The position numbers and the translations under genes are program-made. A stretch of DNA of 64,000 nucleotides from Tolypeutes matacus (lineage: Eukaryota > Chordata > Mammalia > Cingulata > Chlamyphoridae). Below, one piece after another: positions 1 to 10,540 of the stretch. Where the stretch lies: contig JAKSZT010054458.1 of the NCBI GenBank assembly GCA_026826555.1, positions 1,902,425 to 1,966,424 on the forward strand, written 5' to 3'. Under the pieces are notes generated by a model. The model made no database searches. It was not told where the DNA came from and saw only the letters and a program-made list of their open reading frames with translations. How positions within the stretch are numbered: the stretch's first letter is position 1; every line of letters begins with the position of its first letter.

Positions 1-149
1 ACCCCTAGGCCTGAGGGGCAAGGAAAGGGGCATTTCATGGACTTCAGAAAGAGAGGAGTGCTTGGAGCAGGCCAGACTGCAGGACCTTTGACCTTGCATT
101 GGGACAGGACACAGCCTGTCCGCAGCAACCTCACAGGGAGCAAGCTGAA

Positions 150-328
150 GAAACGAATGTCTGAAGCTCCTTCTCCCCCTGATCTCCTGTGAGTGTTTCC
201 CACTGGCTCAACATAATAGGAAACCAGAAGTCCAGGGAACCAGGGATGCCATCAAGTCTCCCAGGGAAAAGAGCCAGAGAGTGGAGAGTGTCCCTGGAGG
301 GCAAATGGAGTAAATCCAGCTTACCTCC
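150..328. repeat. Eutherian interspersed repeat fragment, family not named
   Basis: The block contains, in order, 'gatctcctgtgagtg', 'cactggctcaacat', 'ggaaaccagaagtccagg' and 'gagggcaaatggag'. That order recurs in a common placental-mammal dispersed repeat I remember but cannot name with certainty (possibly an L1M 3' end). The first 150 bases show no signature I recognise. Confidence 0.45.
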
Positions 329-364
329 TGAGAATATCTCTTTCTAATGATTTCTGTTTCTTAG

Positions 365-860
365 TTACCTTCCTCATTTATCCTTTAAACTGCAGCCAAA
401 GTATTATTCTTAAAGCATTGCTTCTTATAGTATATCTTTACTGAAAGACCTTTAAGGGCTTGTTCTATAGAGTCTAAAGTCCAAGTACTCTATCATGGAA
501 TTCAAGATTACACAAGTCTCCTTTCAATTTTGAGACTTTTACCAATTAACTCCCTTCTACCCCAAACTACTAACTTAACCTGACAGTGTCCCAAACTTTC
601 ACTCTCTTTTCCTCACCTAGAATGCTCTTAACTATTGATAAAATGGTCCTTCTTTAAGGTTGGTCTCAAGCATCACATTTCCAAGAATCTGCCTTCTATT
701 GTTCCAGTCAGAAATAATCCTGCCCTTCATTGTGCTGTCGGTTTTTTTCCCCTTTCCCTTTATAACATGAGAACATGTTCTGTCTCATGATTAATTGTGG
801 ACATGCCCACCTCTTTTGGTAGAAGGTGAACTGTACAATACTCATTTTGGGGCTCTGAGT
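365..860 (+). repeat. L2 LINE, 3' portion, degraded
   Basis: The text follows the L2 3' end in order: 'gagtctaaagtccaagtac' (L2: ataaagtccaaactcc), then 'cctagaatgctctta' (L2: cctggaatgccctcc), then the stretch before the 3' tail. Heavily diverged, as expected for an element older than the placental radiation. No intact frame. Confidence 0.65.
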
Positions 861-1244
861 CTGATTATAAATATTTACCATTCACATGGATAGAATTGTA
901 CTAGACTGGGATATGCCGCGGGTGGCCAGAAACAGAAGGAATTCTTGGTGAATCCAGGTCATGTCTGAATAGGTAGAGAGAAAGGCCAGAGATGCCATGT
1001 TAGTCTTTGGGATGGGTAAAGATCTGAATACCAGAAATAAAGCTAGAAAAAGGAAACAGCTCTTGGAACAGTTTTGCAAGTGAAACTTTAGGGTGGGAAT
1101 AATATGAAAATGTACGTGGCTGTGAACCAAGTTATGATGGCCACATAAACACCCCCTGGTTCTGGCCATCTGGAGCATTGCTGATTGGCTGGTTCCGTCA
1201 GTCCATGAGCATGGGTTCTTTGAAGACAGGGCCATGTCCTCGCC
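861..1244. other. Unassigned spacer
   Basis: No repeat signature or coding signal seen. The 117-codon reverse frame here has no recognisable domain, and its stop-free length is not remarkable for this composition. The segment may be diverged sequence between two L2 pieces. Confidence 0.4.
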
Positions 1245-1335
1245 ATCTTTGTATTTACCTTACTCCTCTCTCCTAAGACACTTAACATAGTATCTGGAAC
1301 TTAGCAGGTGCACTAAATATGTTTGCTCAATTGAC
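1245..1335 (+). repeat. L2 3' tail fragment
   Basis: Contains 'agtatctggaacttagcagg' followed by 'gtgcactaaatatgtttgct', matching the L2 tail order (agtgcctggcacatagtagg, then tgctcaataaatatttg). Confidence 0.6.
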
Positions 1336-1870
1336 TGGAAGTCAGCAGATTTTATTTATATAAAAATATTGTGTGGAATGTAAAAAGATATGTGTATACA
1401 CAATGATGATATTTTAAGAACTGTTAAAAGATAGCCTGCTGTAAATATTTTTTGAAAGTGTATCTTTGTATTTTCAGTATAAGCTGTTGCAACCACCTCA
1501 AGTAAACTTGCCTTTAATAATGTTTGCATAATTGGAGTACATTGGGTACTTGACATCTGTAGCCAACAAGTACTTTTGTTACCTCTGAGTCACTGGGAGT
1601 GGGGAGAAAGTAAGGAAGGAATTTGGCCACTGTTGTCTTGAATATGTTGGCGATGTAGGAGGCCTTTGATTATTCTCAGATGTCTCTACTCCTTGGTACA
1701 TTAGAGTGGTGTGAGAGAACACAAATTCCATAGTTCCATGCTGTCTGAATCAGAATTGCCTGGCATGCGTCCTCATGAAAATGTCAGTTTCTGAATTATG
1801 CTCCTTTATCAGAATTTAAGGTGATTTCTATGAACACAAAACTTGTAAGTCTTTGCCCTGATTTGCTGGG
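1336..1870. other. Unassigned AT-rich spacer
   Basis: No repeat family or gene recognised. Composition is ordinary mammalian intergenic sequence. Confidence 0.4.
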
Positions 1871-1871
1871 A

Positions 1872-1992
1872 AAACATTAGAATCACTTGGGATTTTTAAA
1901 ATATTGGTGCCTGTCACCCCTCTCCTACACTGCTCCCCACAAGGTTATTTAAGGGGTCTGGGGTGAAATCTTTAGCATCTGCAATCCCCAAG
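1872..1992 (+). mobile_element. MER5A-like nonautonomous hAT element, partial
   Basis: Carries 'cattagaatcacttgggat', then a 'ggtgcctg' block, and later 'ggggtctggggtgaaatctt'. These are the three landmark words of MER5A (cattagaatcacctgggg, gatgcctgggcc, ggtctggggtgg) in the right order. The terminal inverted repeats are lost. Confidence 0.55.
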
Positions 1993-2124
1993 CTGTCTGC
2001 AATAACAGCATACCTTGCGTGGGCCTTGGAGACCCAGCACATTGATGGGTGAGATAGAAATAGGTCATTCTAACCTCACAGGGATACAAAGGACAGACTA
2101 GCAAATGTGCTGAGGAAAGCAGGC

Positions 2125-2395
2125 AGGGCAGTAGCAGAATCTCACAGCCCAGTAACTAAGGGGGAGGGTTCTGGAGTCCAAGTCCTGGGTCCCCTTAATT
2201 GCCCTGCCACTGATGACTGCTGTGTCCATGGGCATCTCTGTATGCCTTGGGTTCCTTCTGGGGATGAAAATAGCTATAACTCAGAGGGTTGTTTTCAGTG
2301 TTGAAATAAGTTAGTATAAATAACTTAATACAAAAAGTATCTAATTATTGAAGAGTAAGTGCTCAATAAATGTTAGCCACTATTATTATTAACAT
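2125..2395 (+). repeat. MIR SINE
   Basis: Near full-length MIR order: 'gagtccaagtcctgggtcc', a 'ctgccactgatgactg' box, 'tctggggatgaaaatagc', 'cagagggttgttttcagtg' and the 'gtgctcaataaatgttagcc' tail running into tat/tta-rich sequence. The tail is the best-preserved part. Confidence 0.75.
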
Positions 2396-3355
2396 CAATA
2401 ATTTCAACTGTGGCTAATTGAAAGAACTATGATTTTCAAACATGGCAACATAAAGATGTGGCATGATAAAGGGTGAGAAATTGACTAGAGGTTGGTCAGT
2501 AATAGGAGCAAGGGGTAGAGTTGCAGAATTTTGATTAGGCTCATTATGCAGAAGAACATTTTAACAACTCAAGACCTCCACAAAGGTCTTTGGCTGTGCA
2601 AAGTAGTGAATTTTCAGTCCTTAGAAATAATCCCAAACAAGCCGATTGATCATTTATTTGGTACTTTGTAGAAAAAAATTACATAAAGGGTAGAAATTTG
2701 GACTATAAATACAATTGATAAACTGTAAAAATGTTTTTTTTTTTTTTAATTTCTAAAAGGACCAATTATTTGCTATTACTACTATAATTACCTCTAAGTT
2801 CTATATCTGAAAATCCACAGTCCTCTGGTTTTATCTTAGTATTTGGAAATCAATTTGGTTGCTTGTCTCCAAATCTTGGAGAAAGTACTTGCAAATTATC
2901 ACTAAGGGATGAAGATGCTTAGATGGCCCTAAGGGCATCTACTTATCAGGAGGTGTAATCCTTGCCAGGTTTGAACAGATATGAGAAGTGGATGCTGCAG
3001 AAGACACATGCTAAAGGCTGCTCGGAAATTTCTTCCATTAGAATTTAATTTTTTTAGGTAAAAATGCATTTTCAAGGTGAAATTCACAGAATAAACTTAC
3101 TTATATGGCAATAATCCTCTTTATTAGAGTGTTGGAAATTTTTAATGATGCCCTAAAGGGGCCCAGTTTATAGACATAGCTATGGCTTTCACCACAGTTT
3201 CTTTATCTCAAGACCGAAATACAAGCAGAACTTGATCAGACCTTATTTGAAAAGGAGAGGTAGAGTAACAGAAAACCTTAAATGAGAGTGGAGTGGTGTG
3301 TGTGTTTGTGTTGAATTTGATGAAAATATTATCATCTGATAACTGAGATTATAAA
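2396..3355. other. AT-rich spacer with a T14 run
   Basis: No repeat family or gene recognised. A run of 14 T lies at 2734-2747. The rest is unique-looking AT-rich DNA. Confidence 0.4.
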
Positions 3356-3357
3356 GC

Positions 3358-3665
3358 ATCATATTCATTTATTCATTCAACAATGATTAGTTGAGCACCT
3401 AGTTATGTGCAAAGCACTGAAGTATCAAAAGACTGATATCACACCTTATAGAAGTTTATAAATTGGTGCATGTATAAAATAAAGCAGAATTAAGGAAGTG
3501 AAAAGAGGATTTGTGGAAGGTATATACCAAATCCTGAATGGGGAGTGGTTGTCATGGAAGTTTCATGGAGATTTTAAAGAAGAATAAGACTTTTTAAAGG
3601 TAGGATAGATGCAGAAAGAGGCTATTTCAGTGTAAGAGCAAAGGCATAGAGTTTGAAAATGTGAA
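3358..3665 (-). repeat. L2 LINE 3' end, reverse
   Basis: Opens with 'tatt cattcaac' type words and 'tgagcacctagttatgtgca', the reverse complement of the L2 tail. It continues into the diverged 3' region with 'gtaagagcaaaggcatagag' near its far end (L2 reverse: aacagcaagtgcaaaggc). Confidence 0.65.
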
Positions 3666-4218
3666 GTGGTTTTGGAAAATCAGCCATCGAGAAGTCCTAT
3701 AAACAGAGGTATTTATCAGTAATCTAAACAGAAAAGTCACACATATTTCTGCAACCTGGCTAGTAAGCCCACTCTGTAGTGAGAAGATGAGTGGTAAAGA
3801 AATATTGTAATTACTGTTTGGAGTGAATCTGATCTTTTGGGAAACTGGTAAAAATATTGTTAATGTACAAGTAAATTTGCTACCAGTTAAAAGAGCTACT
3901 ATATCATAAGAAATATCAACTCTTTTTATGGTTGGAAGTCTTAGACTTGCCTCAAACTCACATGGATGTCTTTACAAGCAAAACTTGAATATAAATGATG
4001 AGTTGCAAATCCCAACAATAAGGTAGTTAAAAATACATGATTAGATGGCTCTTCAGGGTGAAATTTTTATAGAAGACAAGTGAGGCAAGTTATCCAACAA
4101 CCTTCTGTTGGAAAGACTGAAATGTCTGCATTGCAGGCTGGTACCATGGGGGTGTTGGGATGGAGATAGGACAAGGGAGAGTTAGGGCTACCCTGTTGGC
4201 ACCCAGGTAAGTTCAGTC
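3666..4218. other. Unassigned spacer
   Basis: No repeat or gene signature. A short hairpin word, tccaac then gttgga, lies near 4092-4111. Nothing else stands out. Confidence 0.4.
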
Positions 4219-4219
4219 A

Positions 4220-4440
4220 AATGTCCGTCATGCTTCCCATCCATCTCTGCAGTCAGTTGTCCCTTTCCCTGTACACCCAAAGCATTTTTCCGGTGTGGCA
4301 CTTCTCACATTGTACTCTGTTTTCTATGCCTGTTTCTTCAGATAGTCTGTGAGGACCCTGAAGTCAGGACTGTAGCAGCTATTTTGTAGTTCTAGGGCCA
4401 AGCATGGTGCCTAGCATATATTATTTGTTTATTTAAATAT
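4220..4440 (+). repeat. L2 LINE 3' end
   Basis: Has the L2 words in order: a 'cttctcacattgtactctgt' block, 'agatagtctgtgaggaccct' (L2: agaatgtaagctccatgagg), 'ggtgcctagcatatatta'. The final ATG-type tail is eroded. Confidence 0.6.
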
Positions 4441-5317
4441 CTTCCCAATGGTGGACAATTTAATGATATGCCACAGTTGAAATTCTGCTAACCAAAAACA
4501 AGAGATACATAACACAGGATTATTGAATAGAGTATGGGGGTAGAGCTGGTTAATTTGGGGACTTCAGAAATTGCAGATCACAGACTAAGGCCACAATGTT
4601 AAATTGACTTTAGTATTTTTCAAGATCTAGAGCACTCTCTGAAGGAAGAAAGAAGAGCCATTAACAATTTAAATTACTGTGTTATCCACAATTCAAAGGG
4701 TGGACAAGCAGAATGAAAAGGACAGGCACACACTAGGCACTCACTGGTGTTTGATTAACTATAACGGAGAATCAGGTAAGGTGTAACTAGGGAGTTACAG
4801 TATGGAATCTCACTGGAAAATACTACCATTACCTCATAGATACCAGGTACACAATATTCTAATAAACTTCTCATTTCCTTGATGATTCAGGTCTGAGGAC
4901 CAGGAGGTGCTCTAACAGTAAGGAGCAGCATCGCAGAAGCCAGGAGTTTCTCACTTAGTCACTACTGACTAGTTTTATGAGGGGCTACTGGGGACACATA
5001 CCTATTTGTATATTACAGTCCTTCAAGGATACTGATAGATTGAAGTTTTATTCCAAGGAAAAGGGCTTGTTCTACTAAATGACTGGCATTGTGCTCTCAA
5101 GTATTGCTGCATCATACCCCAGGCTGAAGGCAATCTGCTTTTTTCAGTTGCCATTTTCCAATTATTTCCTAGCATTTTTCCTCCCTGTACATGTTGAGAC
5201 AAAGTCAAAGTTTAAAAAACATGCAGGATTCACAACTCATAGTAAAACAGACTGTAAAATGCTGAGGACATGAAGCTTTCATCTGGTCTGTCAGGAAAAA
5301 CCCTACAATTCTAATTT
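4441..5317. other. Unassigned spacer
   Basis: No repeat family or exon recognised. Reverse and forward frames near 5023-5273 are short and without domains. Confidence 0.4.
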
Positions 5318-5535
5318 GAATGAAGCCAGAGATGCACAGAATCATTTGAGTAGCTGCTGGTTAACGAGCTGCGGTTTACAGGTTGGGCTTCTGCGCGCTG
5401 CCCCTGGAGTGCATTGCATGCTAAGTGATCCACTCTCATTAGAACCTCGGCTCAAGGAGCAACCCATTTGGAGACGATGTAATGATGTGATGTTATATAT
5501 CACAAAAATTAGAGAGCGAGAAAAGAACTGGTAGG
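5318..5535. other. Repeat-free segment, candidate conserved noncoding element
   Basis: Mixed composition without repeat words. It contains 'tgcattgcatgctaagtg' and a 'gtaatgatgtgatg' run, retained CpGs (gctgcgg, tgcgcgctg, acgatg) and an AT palindrome 'gttatatatcac'. The idea of conservation is inference from texture only. Two overlapping frames on opposite strands show no protein signature. Confidence 0.25.
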
Positions 5536-5544
5536 TCATCTTGA

Positions 5545-5865
5545 CTCTCCCCTGCCAGGACACGGCTGTTCCCCACAGTGTTCATTGAGTGGTTTTTGTC
5601 CAGTCTAGTTTTAAATGACCCAAGCAATGGAGCTCAAACCTCTTCCCTTGAGAGACCATTTGGCAGTTTAATAGGCTTCGCTGTTAGCAAATTCTTCCTT
5701 GATGTGTAGCCTAAGTTTTCCTTTGCTCAATTTCATCTCATTACTGCTGTTATTCTGCTTTTGTGCATCCCAAAGAATTTCTCTCCTTCATGTTTACCCT
5801 TTCTCCATGCTTGAATATTATTTCCCCACATTTCTTACCATTGTCCTGCCACACACATTTTGCCA
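5545..5865 (-). repeat. CR1/L3 LINE, 3' part, reverse
   Basis: 'agcaaattcttccttgatgt' then 'gtagcctaagttttcctttg' match the CR1/L3 reverse-strand words (aagttcttccttatgt, tgagcctaaatct). They are followed by a 'cattactgctgttattctg' block in the place of the usual 'cattgctcctagttctg'. A later 'gaatattatttcccc' fits the next CR1 word. The element is cut at its right by L1 sequence. Confidence 0.65.
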
Positions 5866-5871
5866 CAGTCT

Positions 5872-6095
5872 TTTTTTTTATTAGAAAAGTTGTGAGTTTA
5901 CAAAACAATTATGCATAAAATATAGGATTCCCATATAATACCCCACCACTGACACCTTGCATTGTTGTGGAACATCTGTTACAAATGATGGAAAAACATC
6001 ATCAAGATACTACTACTAACTTTAGCCCATAGTTTACATTTGGTGTACTTTTTCCATAAACCACCGTATTTTAAAACTTCTACTCTTCTTCCATC
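5872..6095 (-). repeat. L1 3' end fragment, reverse
   Basis: Begins with a T-run (complement of an A-tail), then 'gtgagtttacaaaacaatta', 'tgcataaaatataggattcc' and 'tagcccatagtttacattt', words of an L1 3' region abundant in mammals, including xenarthrans. It abuts the CR1/L3 relic directly, so it probably inserted into it. Confidence 0.6.
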
Positions 6096-7600
6096 CATGT
6101 GTGCAACTCTCCTCTGAGTTCTTCCCTCTTTGATAAAAATCTTCCTGATATGTAAGGGCTGGGAACTACATACTGTATTTCATACGAGATGATGTTTCCT
6201 AAGGGCAATATCAGGGCGTTCTTCCCCTGCTCTGTGACAGATGTGTTTGTGTACACAGCTGAAAATTGCATCACTTCTCTTTGCTGCCAAACAACACTGA
6301 GAAAGTTGAGGCCTGATGTACTATCAGGGCTCACAATCTGCTCAACGGGAGAGGAGAGTTACTCACTTGGCATCAGTGATTGTACATGTGCATGGACCAT
6401 TTTTCTTTTCAAAACTCTACTTTAGGCTCTTTGCTTGATTAAAGTTTGATTAAGGGCTGAAGAAGAAAACAAATGGCCCAAATAACAACATTAAAAATAA
6501 TAATACCTTCTACTCTGAACCAGAGCATTCCTTTTTTTTTTTTTTTTACCCTATAATTGCAGTGTGATGATGTTAGAGCGAGTAAGCTCTAACTTTACCT
6601 GTTCTCTTTCATGAAAGGAAGGAAGCTCATTGTGTCGGTAAAAGACATTCTTTTCTTAAGAATGTGGCAGTTTCCCAGTTTGAAGGGACTGGTAACTGAG
6701 AGAAAAACAGAAATGGGAAATTATTAAACCTCACTGTCCTTCGTCTCCTCAAAGACAAATTCATGCATATGAATACAGGCTAGATTGCAACGTAAAAGAT
6801 TCATTAAAGTATTATGCTGAACTGAAATTATATTTCATGGAATGCAAATATATGCTTAATAAAATAATATTTGTTACAACAGAATTTGACAAGTATGCTA
6901 GTTATCTGTAATGCTTACTACCATAATTGTAGTATAATGAGGCAAAAACTATTTGCTATTTGTTGCTATTTGTGATTCTATTTCTTTGCCTTGAAGTGCA
7001 CTTGACCTCATTTGCACAATATGAGTCCACTTATTTTGGGGGTTGCATTCTAGGTTGGTTCCGTTCCTCCAAAATCTGCGGTAACATGGCCTCACTTAAA
7101 ATGGTGTTCAGGTGCAATCTTAAACTTTATCTTTTCCCTGTTTTACCTTAGCTTTCCATTTAGCAGGCAGCTGAGTATTTGGTTGACATCTATCCTCTGC
7201 AGAGCTATGCCGCAGTAAGAATTGCTACAACTCAGGAAGTTCGTCTGATGGTACATCTGTAAAAGCGGCTGTCCTTTTGACCTGTAGTCAAAAATTTTTT
7301 TATACTATGATTAAATTATGACCTTGGGTTATGCAGCTGTGCAGCATTTTGACCAGTTGCATGCACCTGAGTTTCACTGGTGCTGTGCTGTCACTCTAGG
7401 GGACAGAAGAGGGATAAACCATACTCTCAGCCCACAGGGAGATTCAAATTTCTTTTCAGAGGCAAGACTACTACATGAAAAATTAAAAGCTATATATGAT
7501 AGTAAATCCAACAATTTATAAATTCGTGCTTTTAGGTAAGTGGTAGAGGAAGATCTGAAAGTATGATTGTAGGTGAGGAAAGGGAAAAATCTTGGGACGC
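6096..7600. other. Unassigned sequence with a T16 run
   Basis: No family recognised over about 1.5 kb. A run of 16 T lies at 6532-6547. The 6110-6430 and 6550-6740 parts look like single-copy sequence. Overlapping frames on both strands are short and unrecognised. Confidence 0.35.
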
Positions 7601-7602
7601 TA

Positions 7603-7820
7603 TAAAGCACATTTATTGAACACTTACTACCTGTCAGGAATAATGTTCAGTGCTACCCTTGAGTTATCTCTTTTAATCCTCACTAAAAAAATCCCCAGTT
7701 TGACAGATGAGGCTCAGAGTGTTTAAGTAACCTGCCTAAATTCACACAGATATTAAGTAGTGGACTTCAGATTCATACCCAGGGCGTTTTGAATGCATAG
7801 CCGAAGCTATGCCTTGCTAT
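7603..7820 (-). repeat. MIR SINE, reverse
   Basis: Reverse MIR order is clear: 'cacttactacctgtcagg', 'ttaatcctcactaa', 'gacagatgaggctcagagtg', 'taagtaacctgcctaaattc', then 'acacagatattaagtagtgg' and 'tcatacccagg'. Confidence 0.8.
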
Positions 7821-8059
7821 AAAAGAAGGATTTGAATCGGGCCTTGAAGTATGAATATTATTAGCAATTACATAATCTAATTACATAAACTAGATTTTAT
7901 GGCATTATTGGCATCTGACCAAGGAATCTAGTAATGCTTGACTTCTTTCTTAAACCCCCAACCACTTCTTTCCTCGTAAGATCACAAGGGAGAGACAGAC
8001 ACAAGAAATAATGGCACAGTAAATGAGGCCCCCTTGTACCAACCATGTAGGACTCTGCT

Positions 8060-8345
8060 TGTGGCCCAGCACAGTTGGGGCTTTTCCTTCATCTGTTTCC
8101 AAATCTTCAATCCACCTGGACACCAAAAATGTCAGATTATTCCACTGCAGTAGGTGCTAGAAGGGAGAAAAAGACGGCCAGTTTTATCCAATGACACAGG
8201 TCCTGTTGTGCAGTGCAGGGGCTTGGAGAGTGCCAAAGAGAGAAGCCGCACCCACAGACAGAAGCCATTAATGCACTGTGACTTCAAACCTCGATTTTGG
8301 CCCAATTATGATCCTGGAATCTGATTCCATTCAGATTAATATTCA
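8060..8345. other. Repeat-free segment, candidate conserved noncoding element
   Basis: Contains 'agccattaatgcactgtgac', 'cccaattatgatcctgg' and 'cattcagattaatattc', with several homeodomain-type TAAT cores and no repeat words. It lies between a MIR and a long L2. Conservation is inferred from texture. Confidence 0.28.
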
Positions 8346-8379
8346 AGAAAGAGAAGGAGCATATATTTACCCTGCCTAT

Positions 8380-8990
8380 TACGAGCATGCTAAGAAAGAG
8401 GAAGAGAAGGAACAAGGCGTCCTGTGATGTGGGGAGAGGAGGGAACAAAGACTGTCGTAGAGACCTGAGAGTCTTTGGTGTTTGAATAGGCAGCGTTTGA
8501 AGGGCTGCTGAAAGGAGATGTCACATCCACGATTAGAGCTACAGAGGTGAGGGACTAGGGCTTGATGTGCAGATTTGGAAGTCATTTGCATTGAGTTGGA
8601 GGAAAGAGCAGAGGGCAAATAGAAGGAATATTCTAGAGAATCCACCAAAAAGACATCATTAGCAGTCTCACAAAGATGACAGGAGAAAAATGGCAGTAGA
8701 GGTGGGAGGAGAATGGCAACAGAGCAGTACCTGCAGAATGAAGAGAATTTCAAGAAGCAGACCCCAATATCTGTACAAAACAGTTCAGGGAGACCTAGAG
8801 GGGTGTAGATTTTAAAAAGACTTTTAACCAAAAGGGAGTTAATAATGACCTTGGAGAGAACAGTTTCAGTAGAATGAGGAGAGTTTGAATGAGTTCAAAT
8901 TATGGGAATCTGGTAGGGAATGTTGATGAAAAATAGGACAGGTAGTTACAGAATACACATACCTGAATTGCAGAGGAAAAGAAAGATCGC
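8380..8990 (-). repeat. L2 LINE, internal ORF2 region, reverse, degraded
   Basis: 'taatgaccttggagagaaca' and 'gtttcagtagaatgagg' match the reverse L2 words tggtgaccttgacaagagca and gtttcggtggagtgg. Further left, 'cagatttggaagtcatttgc' fits ataaatttgggagtcatcagc. A 150-codon reverse frame (8379-8831) is therefore a LINE relic and not a gene. The reading frame is shifted many times. Confidence 0.6.
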
Positions 8991-9084
8991 TGCAAGTGGG
9001 AATCGAGGTTAAACATTATTATTGTGTACATGGAAGAGCAGTAAGGGAAAGCGACATGGTGGACAGATAATGAGTTGCAGTAAT

Positions 9085-9420
9085 ATTTATCATTACCTGA
9101 TATTTCGTACTTTGCTTGCTTGTTTATTGAGTGATTTATTGTCTATTATCACCTCTAACTATAGTGTAAGTTTCACGAGAATGGGGACATTGTCCACAGT
9201 GTTCAAAGGAGGAATGCTTTCTTTAGAATACAAGCTCTGGGAGACTTGTCCCTTTTGTTCATTGCTAGATCCCCAAAGCCAAAAACTGCCCATCCCATTG
9301 TAAGGGATATTTGTTGAATAATGAATGAATCAATGACTCAATTCCTAGTGCCTCCAATAGTGCCTGGCACATCGTGGATGCTCAGACATGTTTCTTTAAT
9401 GAATAAATAGTGAATAAGAG
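9085..9420 (+). repeat. Two L2 3' tails, one nested in the other
   Basis: The outer tail starts 'tttattgtctattatcacct' with 'gtgtaagtttcacgagaatg' and ends 'agtgcctggcacatcgtgga' plus 'tgctcagacatgtttcttt'. Between these halves (about 9222-9330) sits a second tail, 'gaatacaagctctgggag' to 'gatatttgttgaataatgaa'. Each tail has its own polyadenylation-side end, so at least two insertions or a duplication are needed. Confidence 0.6.
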
Positions 9421-9559
9421 ATGAAAAAGGATTGAGAGGGCATGGCAAGATCCACCTGAAACTGATGGCATAACTTTGTAGTGGGTCAAGGTAGCATGTT
9501 CTGTATTTTCCTTCAGGAATATTTAGTGTCCAAATGTAATGGAATAATATTATTAATAA

Positions 9560-9790
9560 GAAAAAAATAGCTCATGTCTTTCAAGACTTCACCCTGTGCC
9601 AAGTGCTATTCAAGTGCTTTCTGTGTATTAATTTATTTCATCCTTACAACAACTATATGGTAAGCACCTATTATCACCTTCATTTTCCAAAGAAGAAACT
9701 GAAGCACAAAAAGGCTTAGCTATGAAGGATGGTTGTGACGAGTCAGGATTGGAAATTTCAACTAGTGTGACAAATTAGTGGTGACAAAGT
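9560..9790 (-). repeat. MIR SINE, reverse
   Basis: Reverse MIR: 'tgtgccaagtgctattcaag', 'catccttacaacaac', 'tatatggtaagcacctatta', 'agaagaaactgaagcacaaa'. The far end (box A/B side) is mostly gone. Confidence 0.75.
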
Positions 9791-9929
9791 CTAGTATAGT
9801 GATGAAGACAGCATTAAAATAGCTTCCTCCAATTTTCAACATGGTAAGGAGTACAGTGTAATCAGGGTGAGATGACTATTCAGGAGAAATGAGTAAGATG
9901 GAGGGATGAAATGACTTAGTAAAAAGGAT

Positions 9930-10000
9930 GGAATCAGAATCTCAGAGTCAGAAGGGATCTAAGAGACCATTTAGCAGAATCCCCCTATCTTACAAAGAAA
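9930..10000 (-). repeat. CR1/L3 LINE 3' tip, reverse
   Basis: 'gtcagaagggatctaagaga' and 'ccatttagcagaatcccc' match the CR1/L3 tip in reverse (tggaagggaccttagagatcatctagtcc-type, shortened here). It is short, so identification is moderate. Confidence 0.5.
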
Positions 10001-10378
10001 CTTTATTTTCACTAACCTCTAACTGAATTTAAAATGTTCTTCAATTATGAATGCAGGCCACAAATCACAATATAGTTATGGTACTTGTAATTTTGTCACC
10101 TATAGAAATCATAGATATTTTAAAGTATTTTTATTATCACAGATATTTTGAAATGCCATTTATAATCATCCTCACTTCAAAATTACTGTATTTATTAGAA
10201 CTGCCAATAGATTGTTTTATTTGAGTAAATAAAGAAGGATATATAGTACTAATTTATAACTGTGTTTTCTAAATATTTGATAACTGTATTTCAATGTAAT
10301 TGGTTTTATTTTGATTTCATATATTTTATTTAATACATTTAACTCATGATTGGGAGAAGGGCATGCCAGAATTCACCA
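10001..10378. other. AT-rich spacer
   Basis: Dominated by A and T, without a recognised family or gene. Confidence 0.4.
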
Positions 10379-10379
10379 A

Positions 10380-10540
10380 ACTGCCAAAGGGGACTATGGA
10401 CCCAAATTGATGAGATAAATAGATGGAGTCCCAGAGGGCTTATGGGACCTATCTGAGACCATACTGCTAATTAGTGTCGTCTCTGAAGCCAGATCCTGGG
10501 TCTCCTAACCTCTGATCCAGTGAGGCTAGCACCATCATCA
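10380..10540 (-). repeat. MIR/MIR3 SINE, reverse
   Basis: 'gagtcccagagggcttatgg' then 'cctatctgagaccatactgc', 'agatcctgggtctcctaacc' and 'tctgatccagtg' give the reverse MIR3 order (gcccagagaggtt, gtccaaggtcacac, aggtctcctgactc, cagtccagtg). Confidence 0.65.

Noticed and set aside
8379..8831. 150-codon reverse open frame
   Set aside because: The DNA is reverse L2 ORF2-region sequence. The frame does not follow the ancestral L2 frame and shows no domain.
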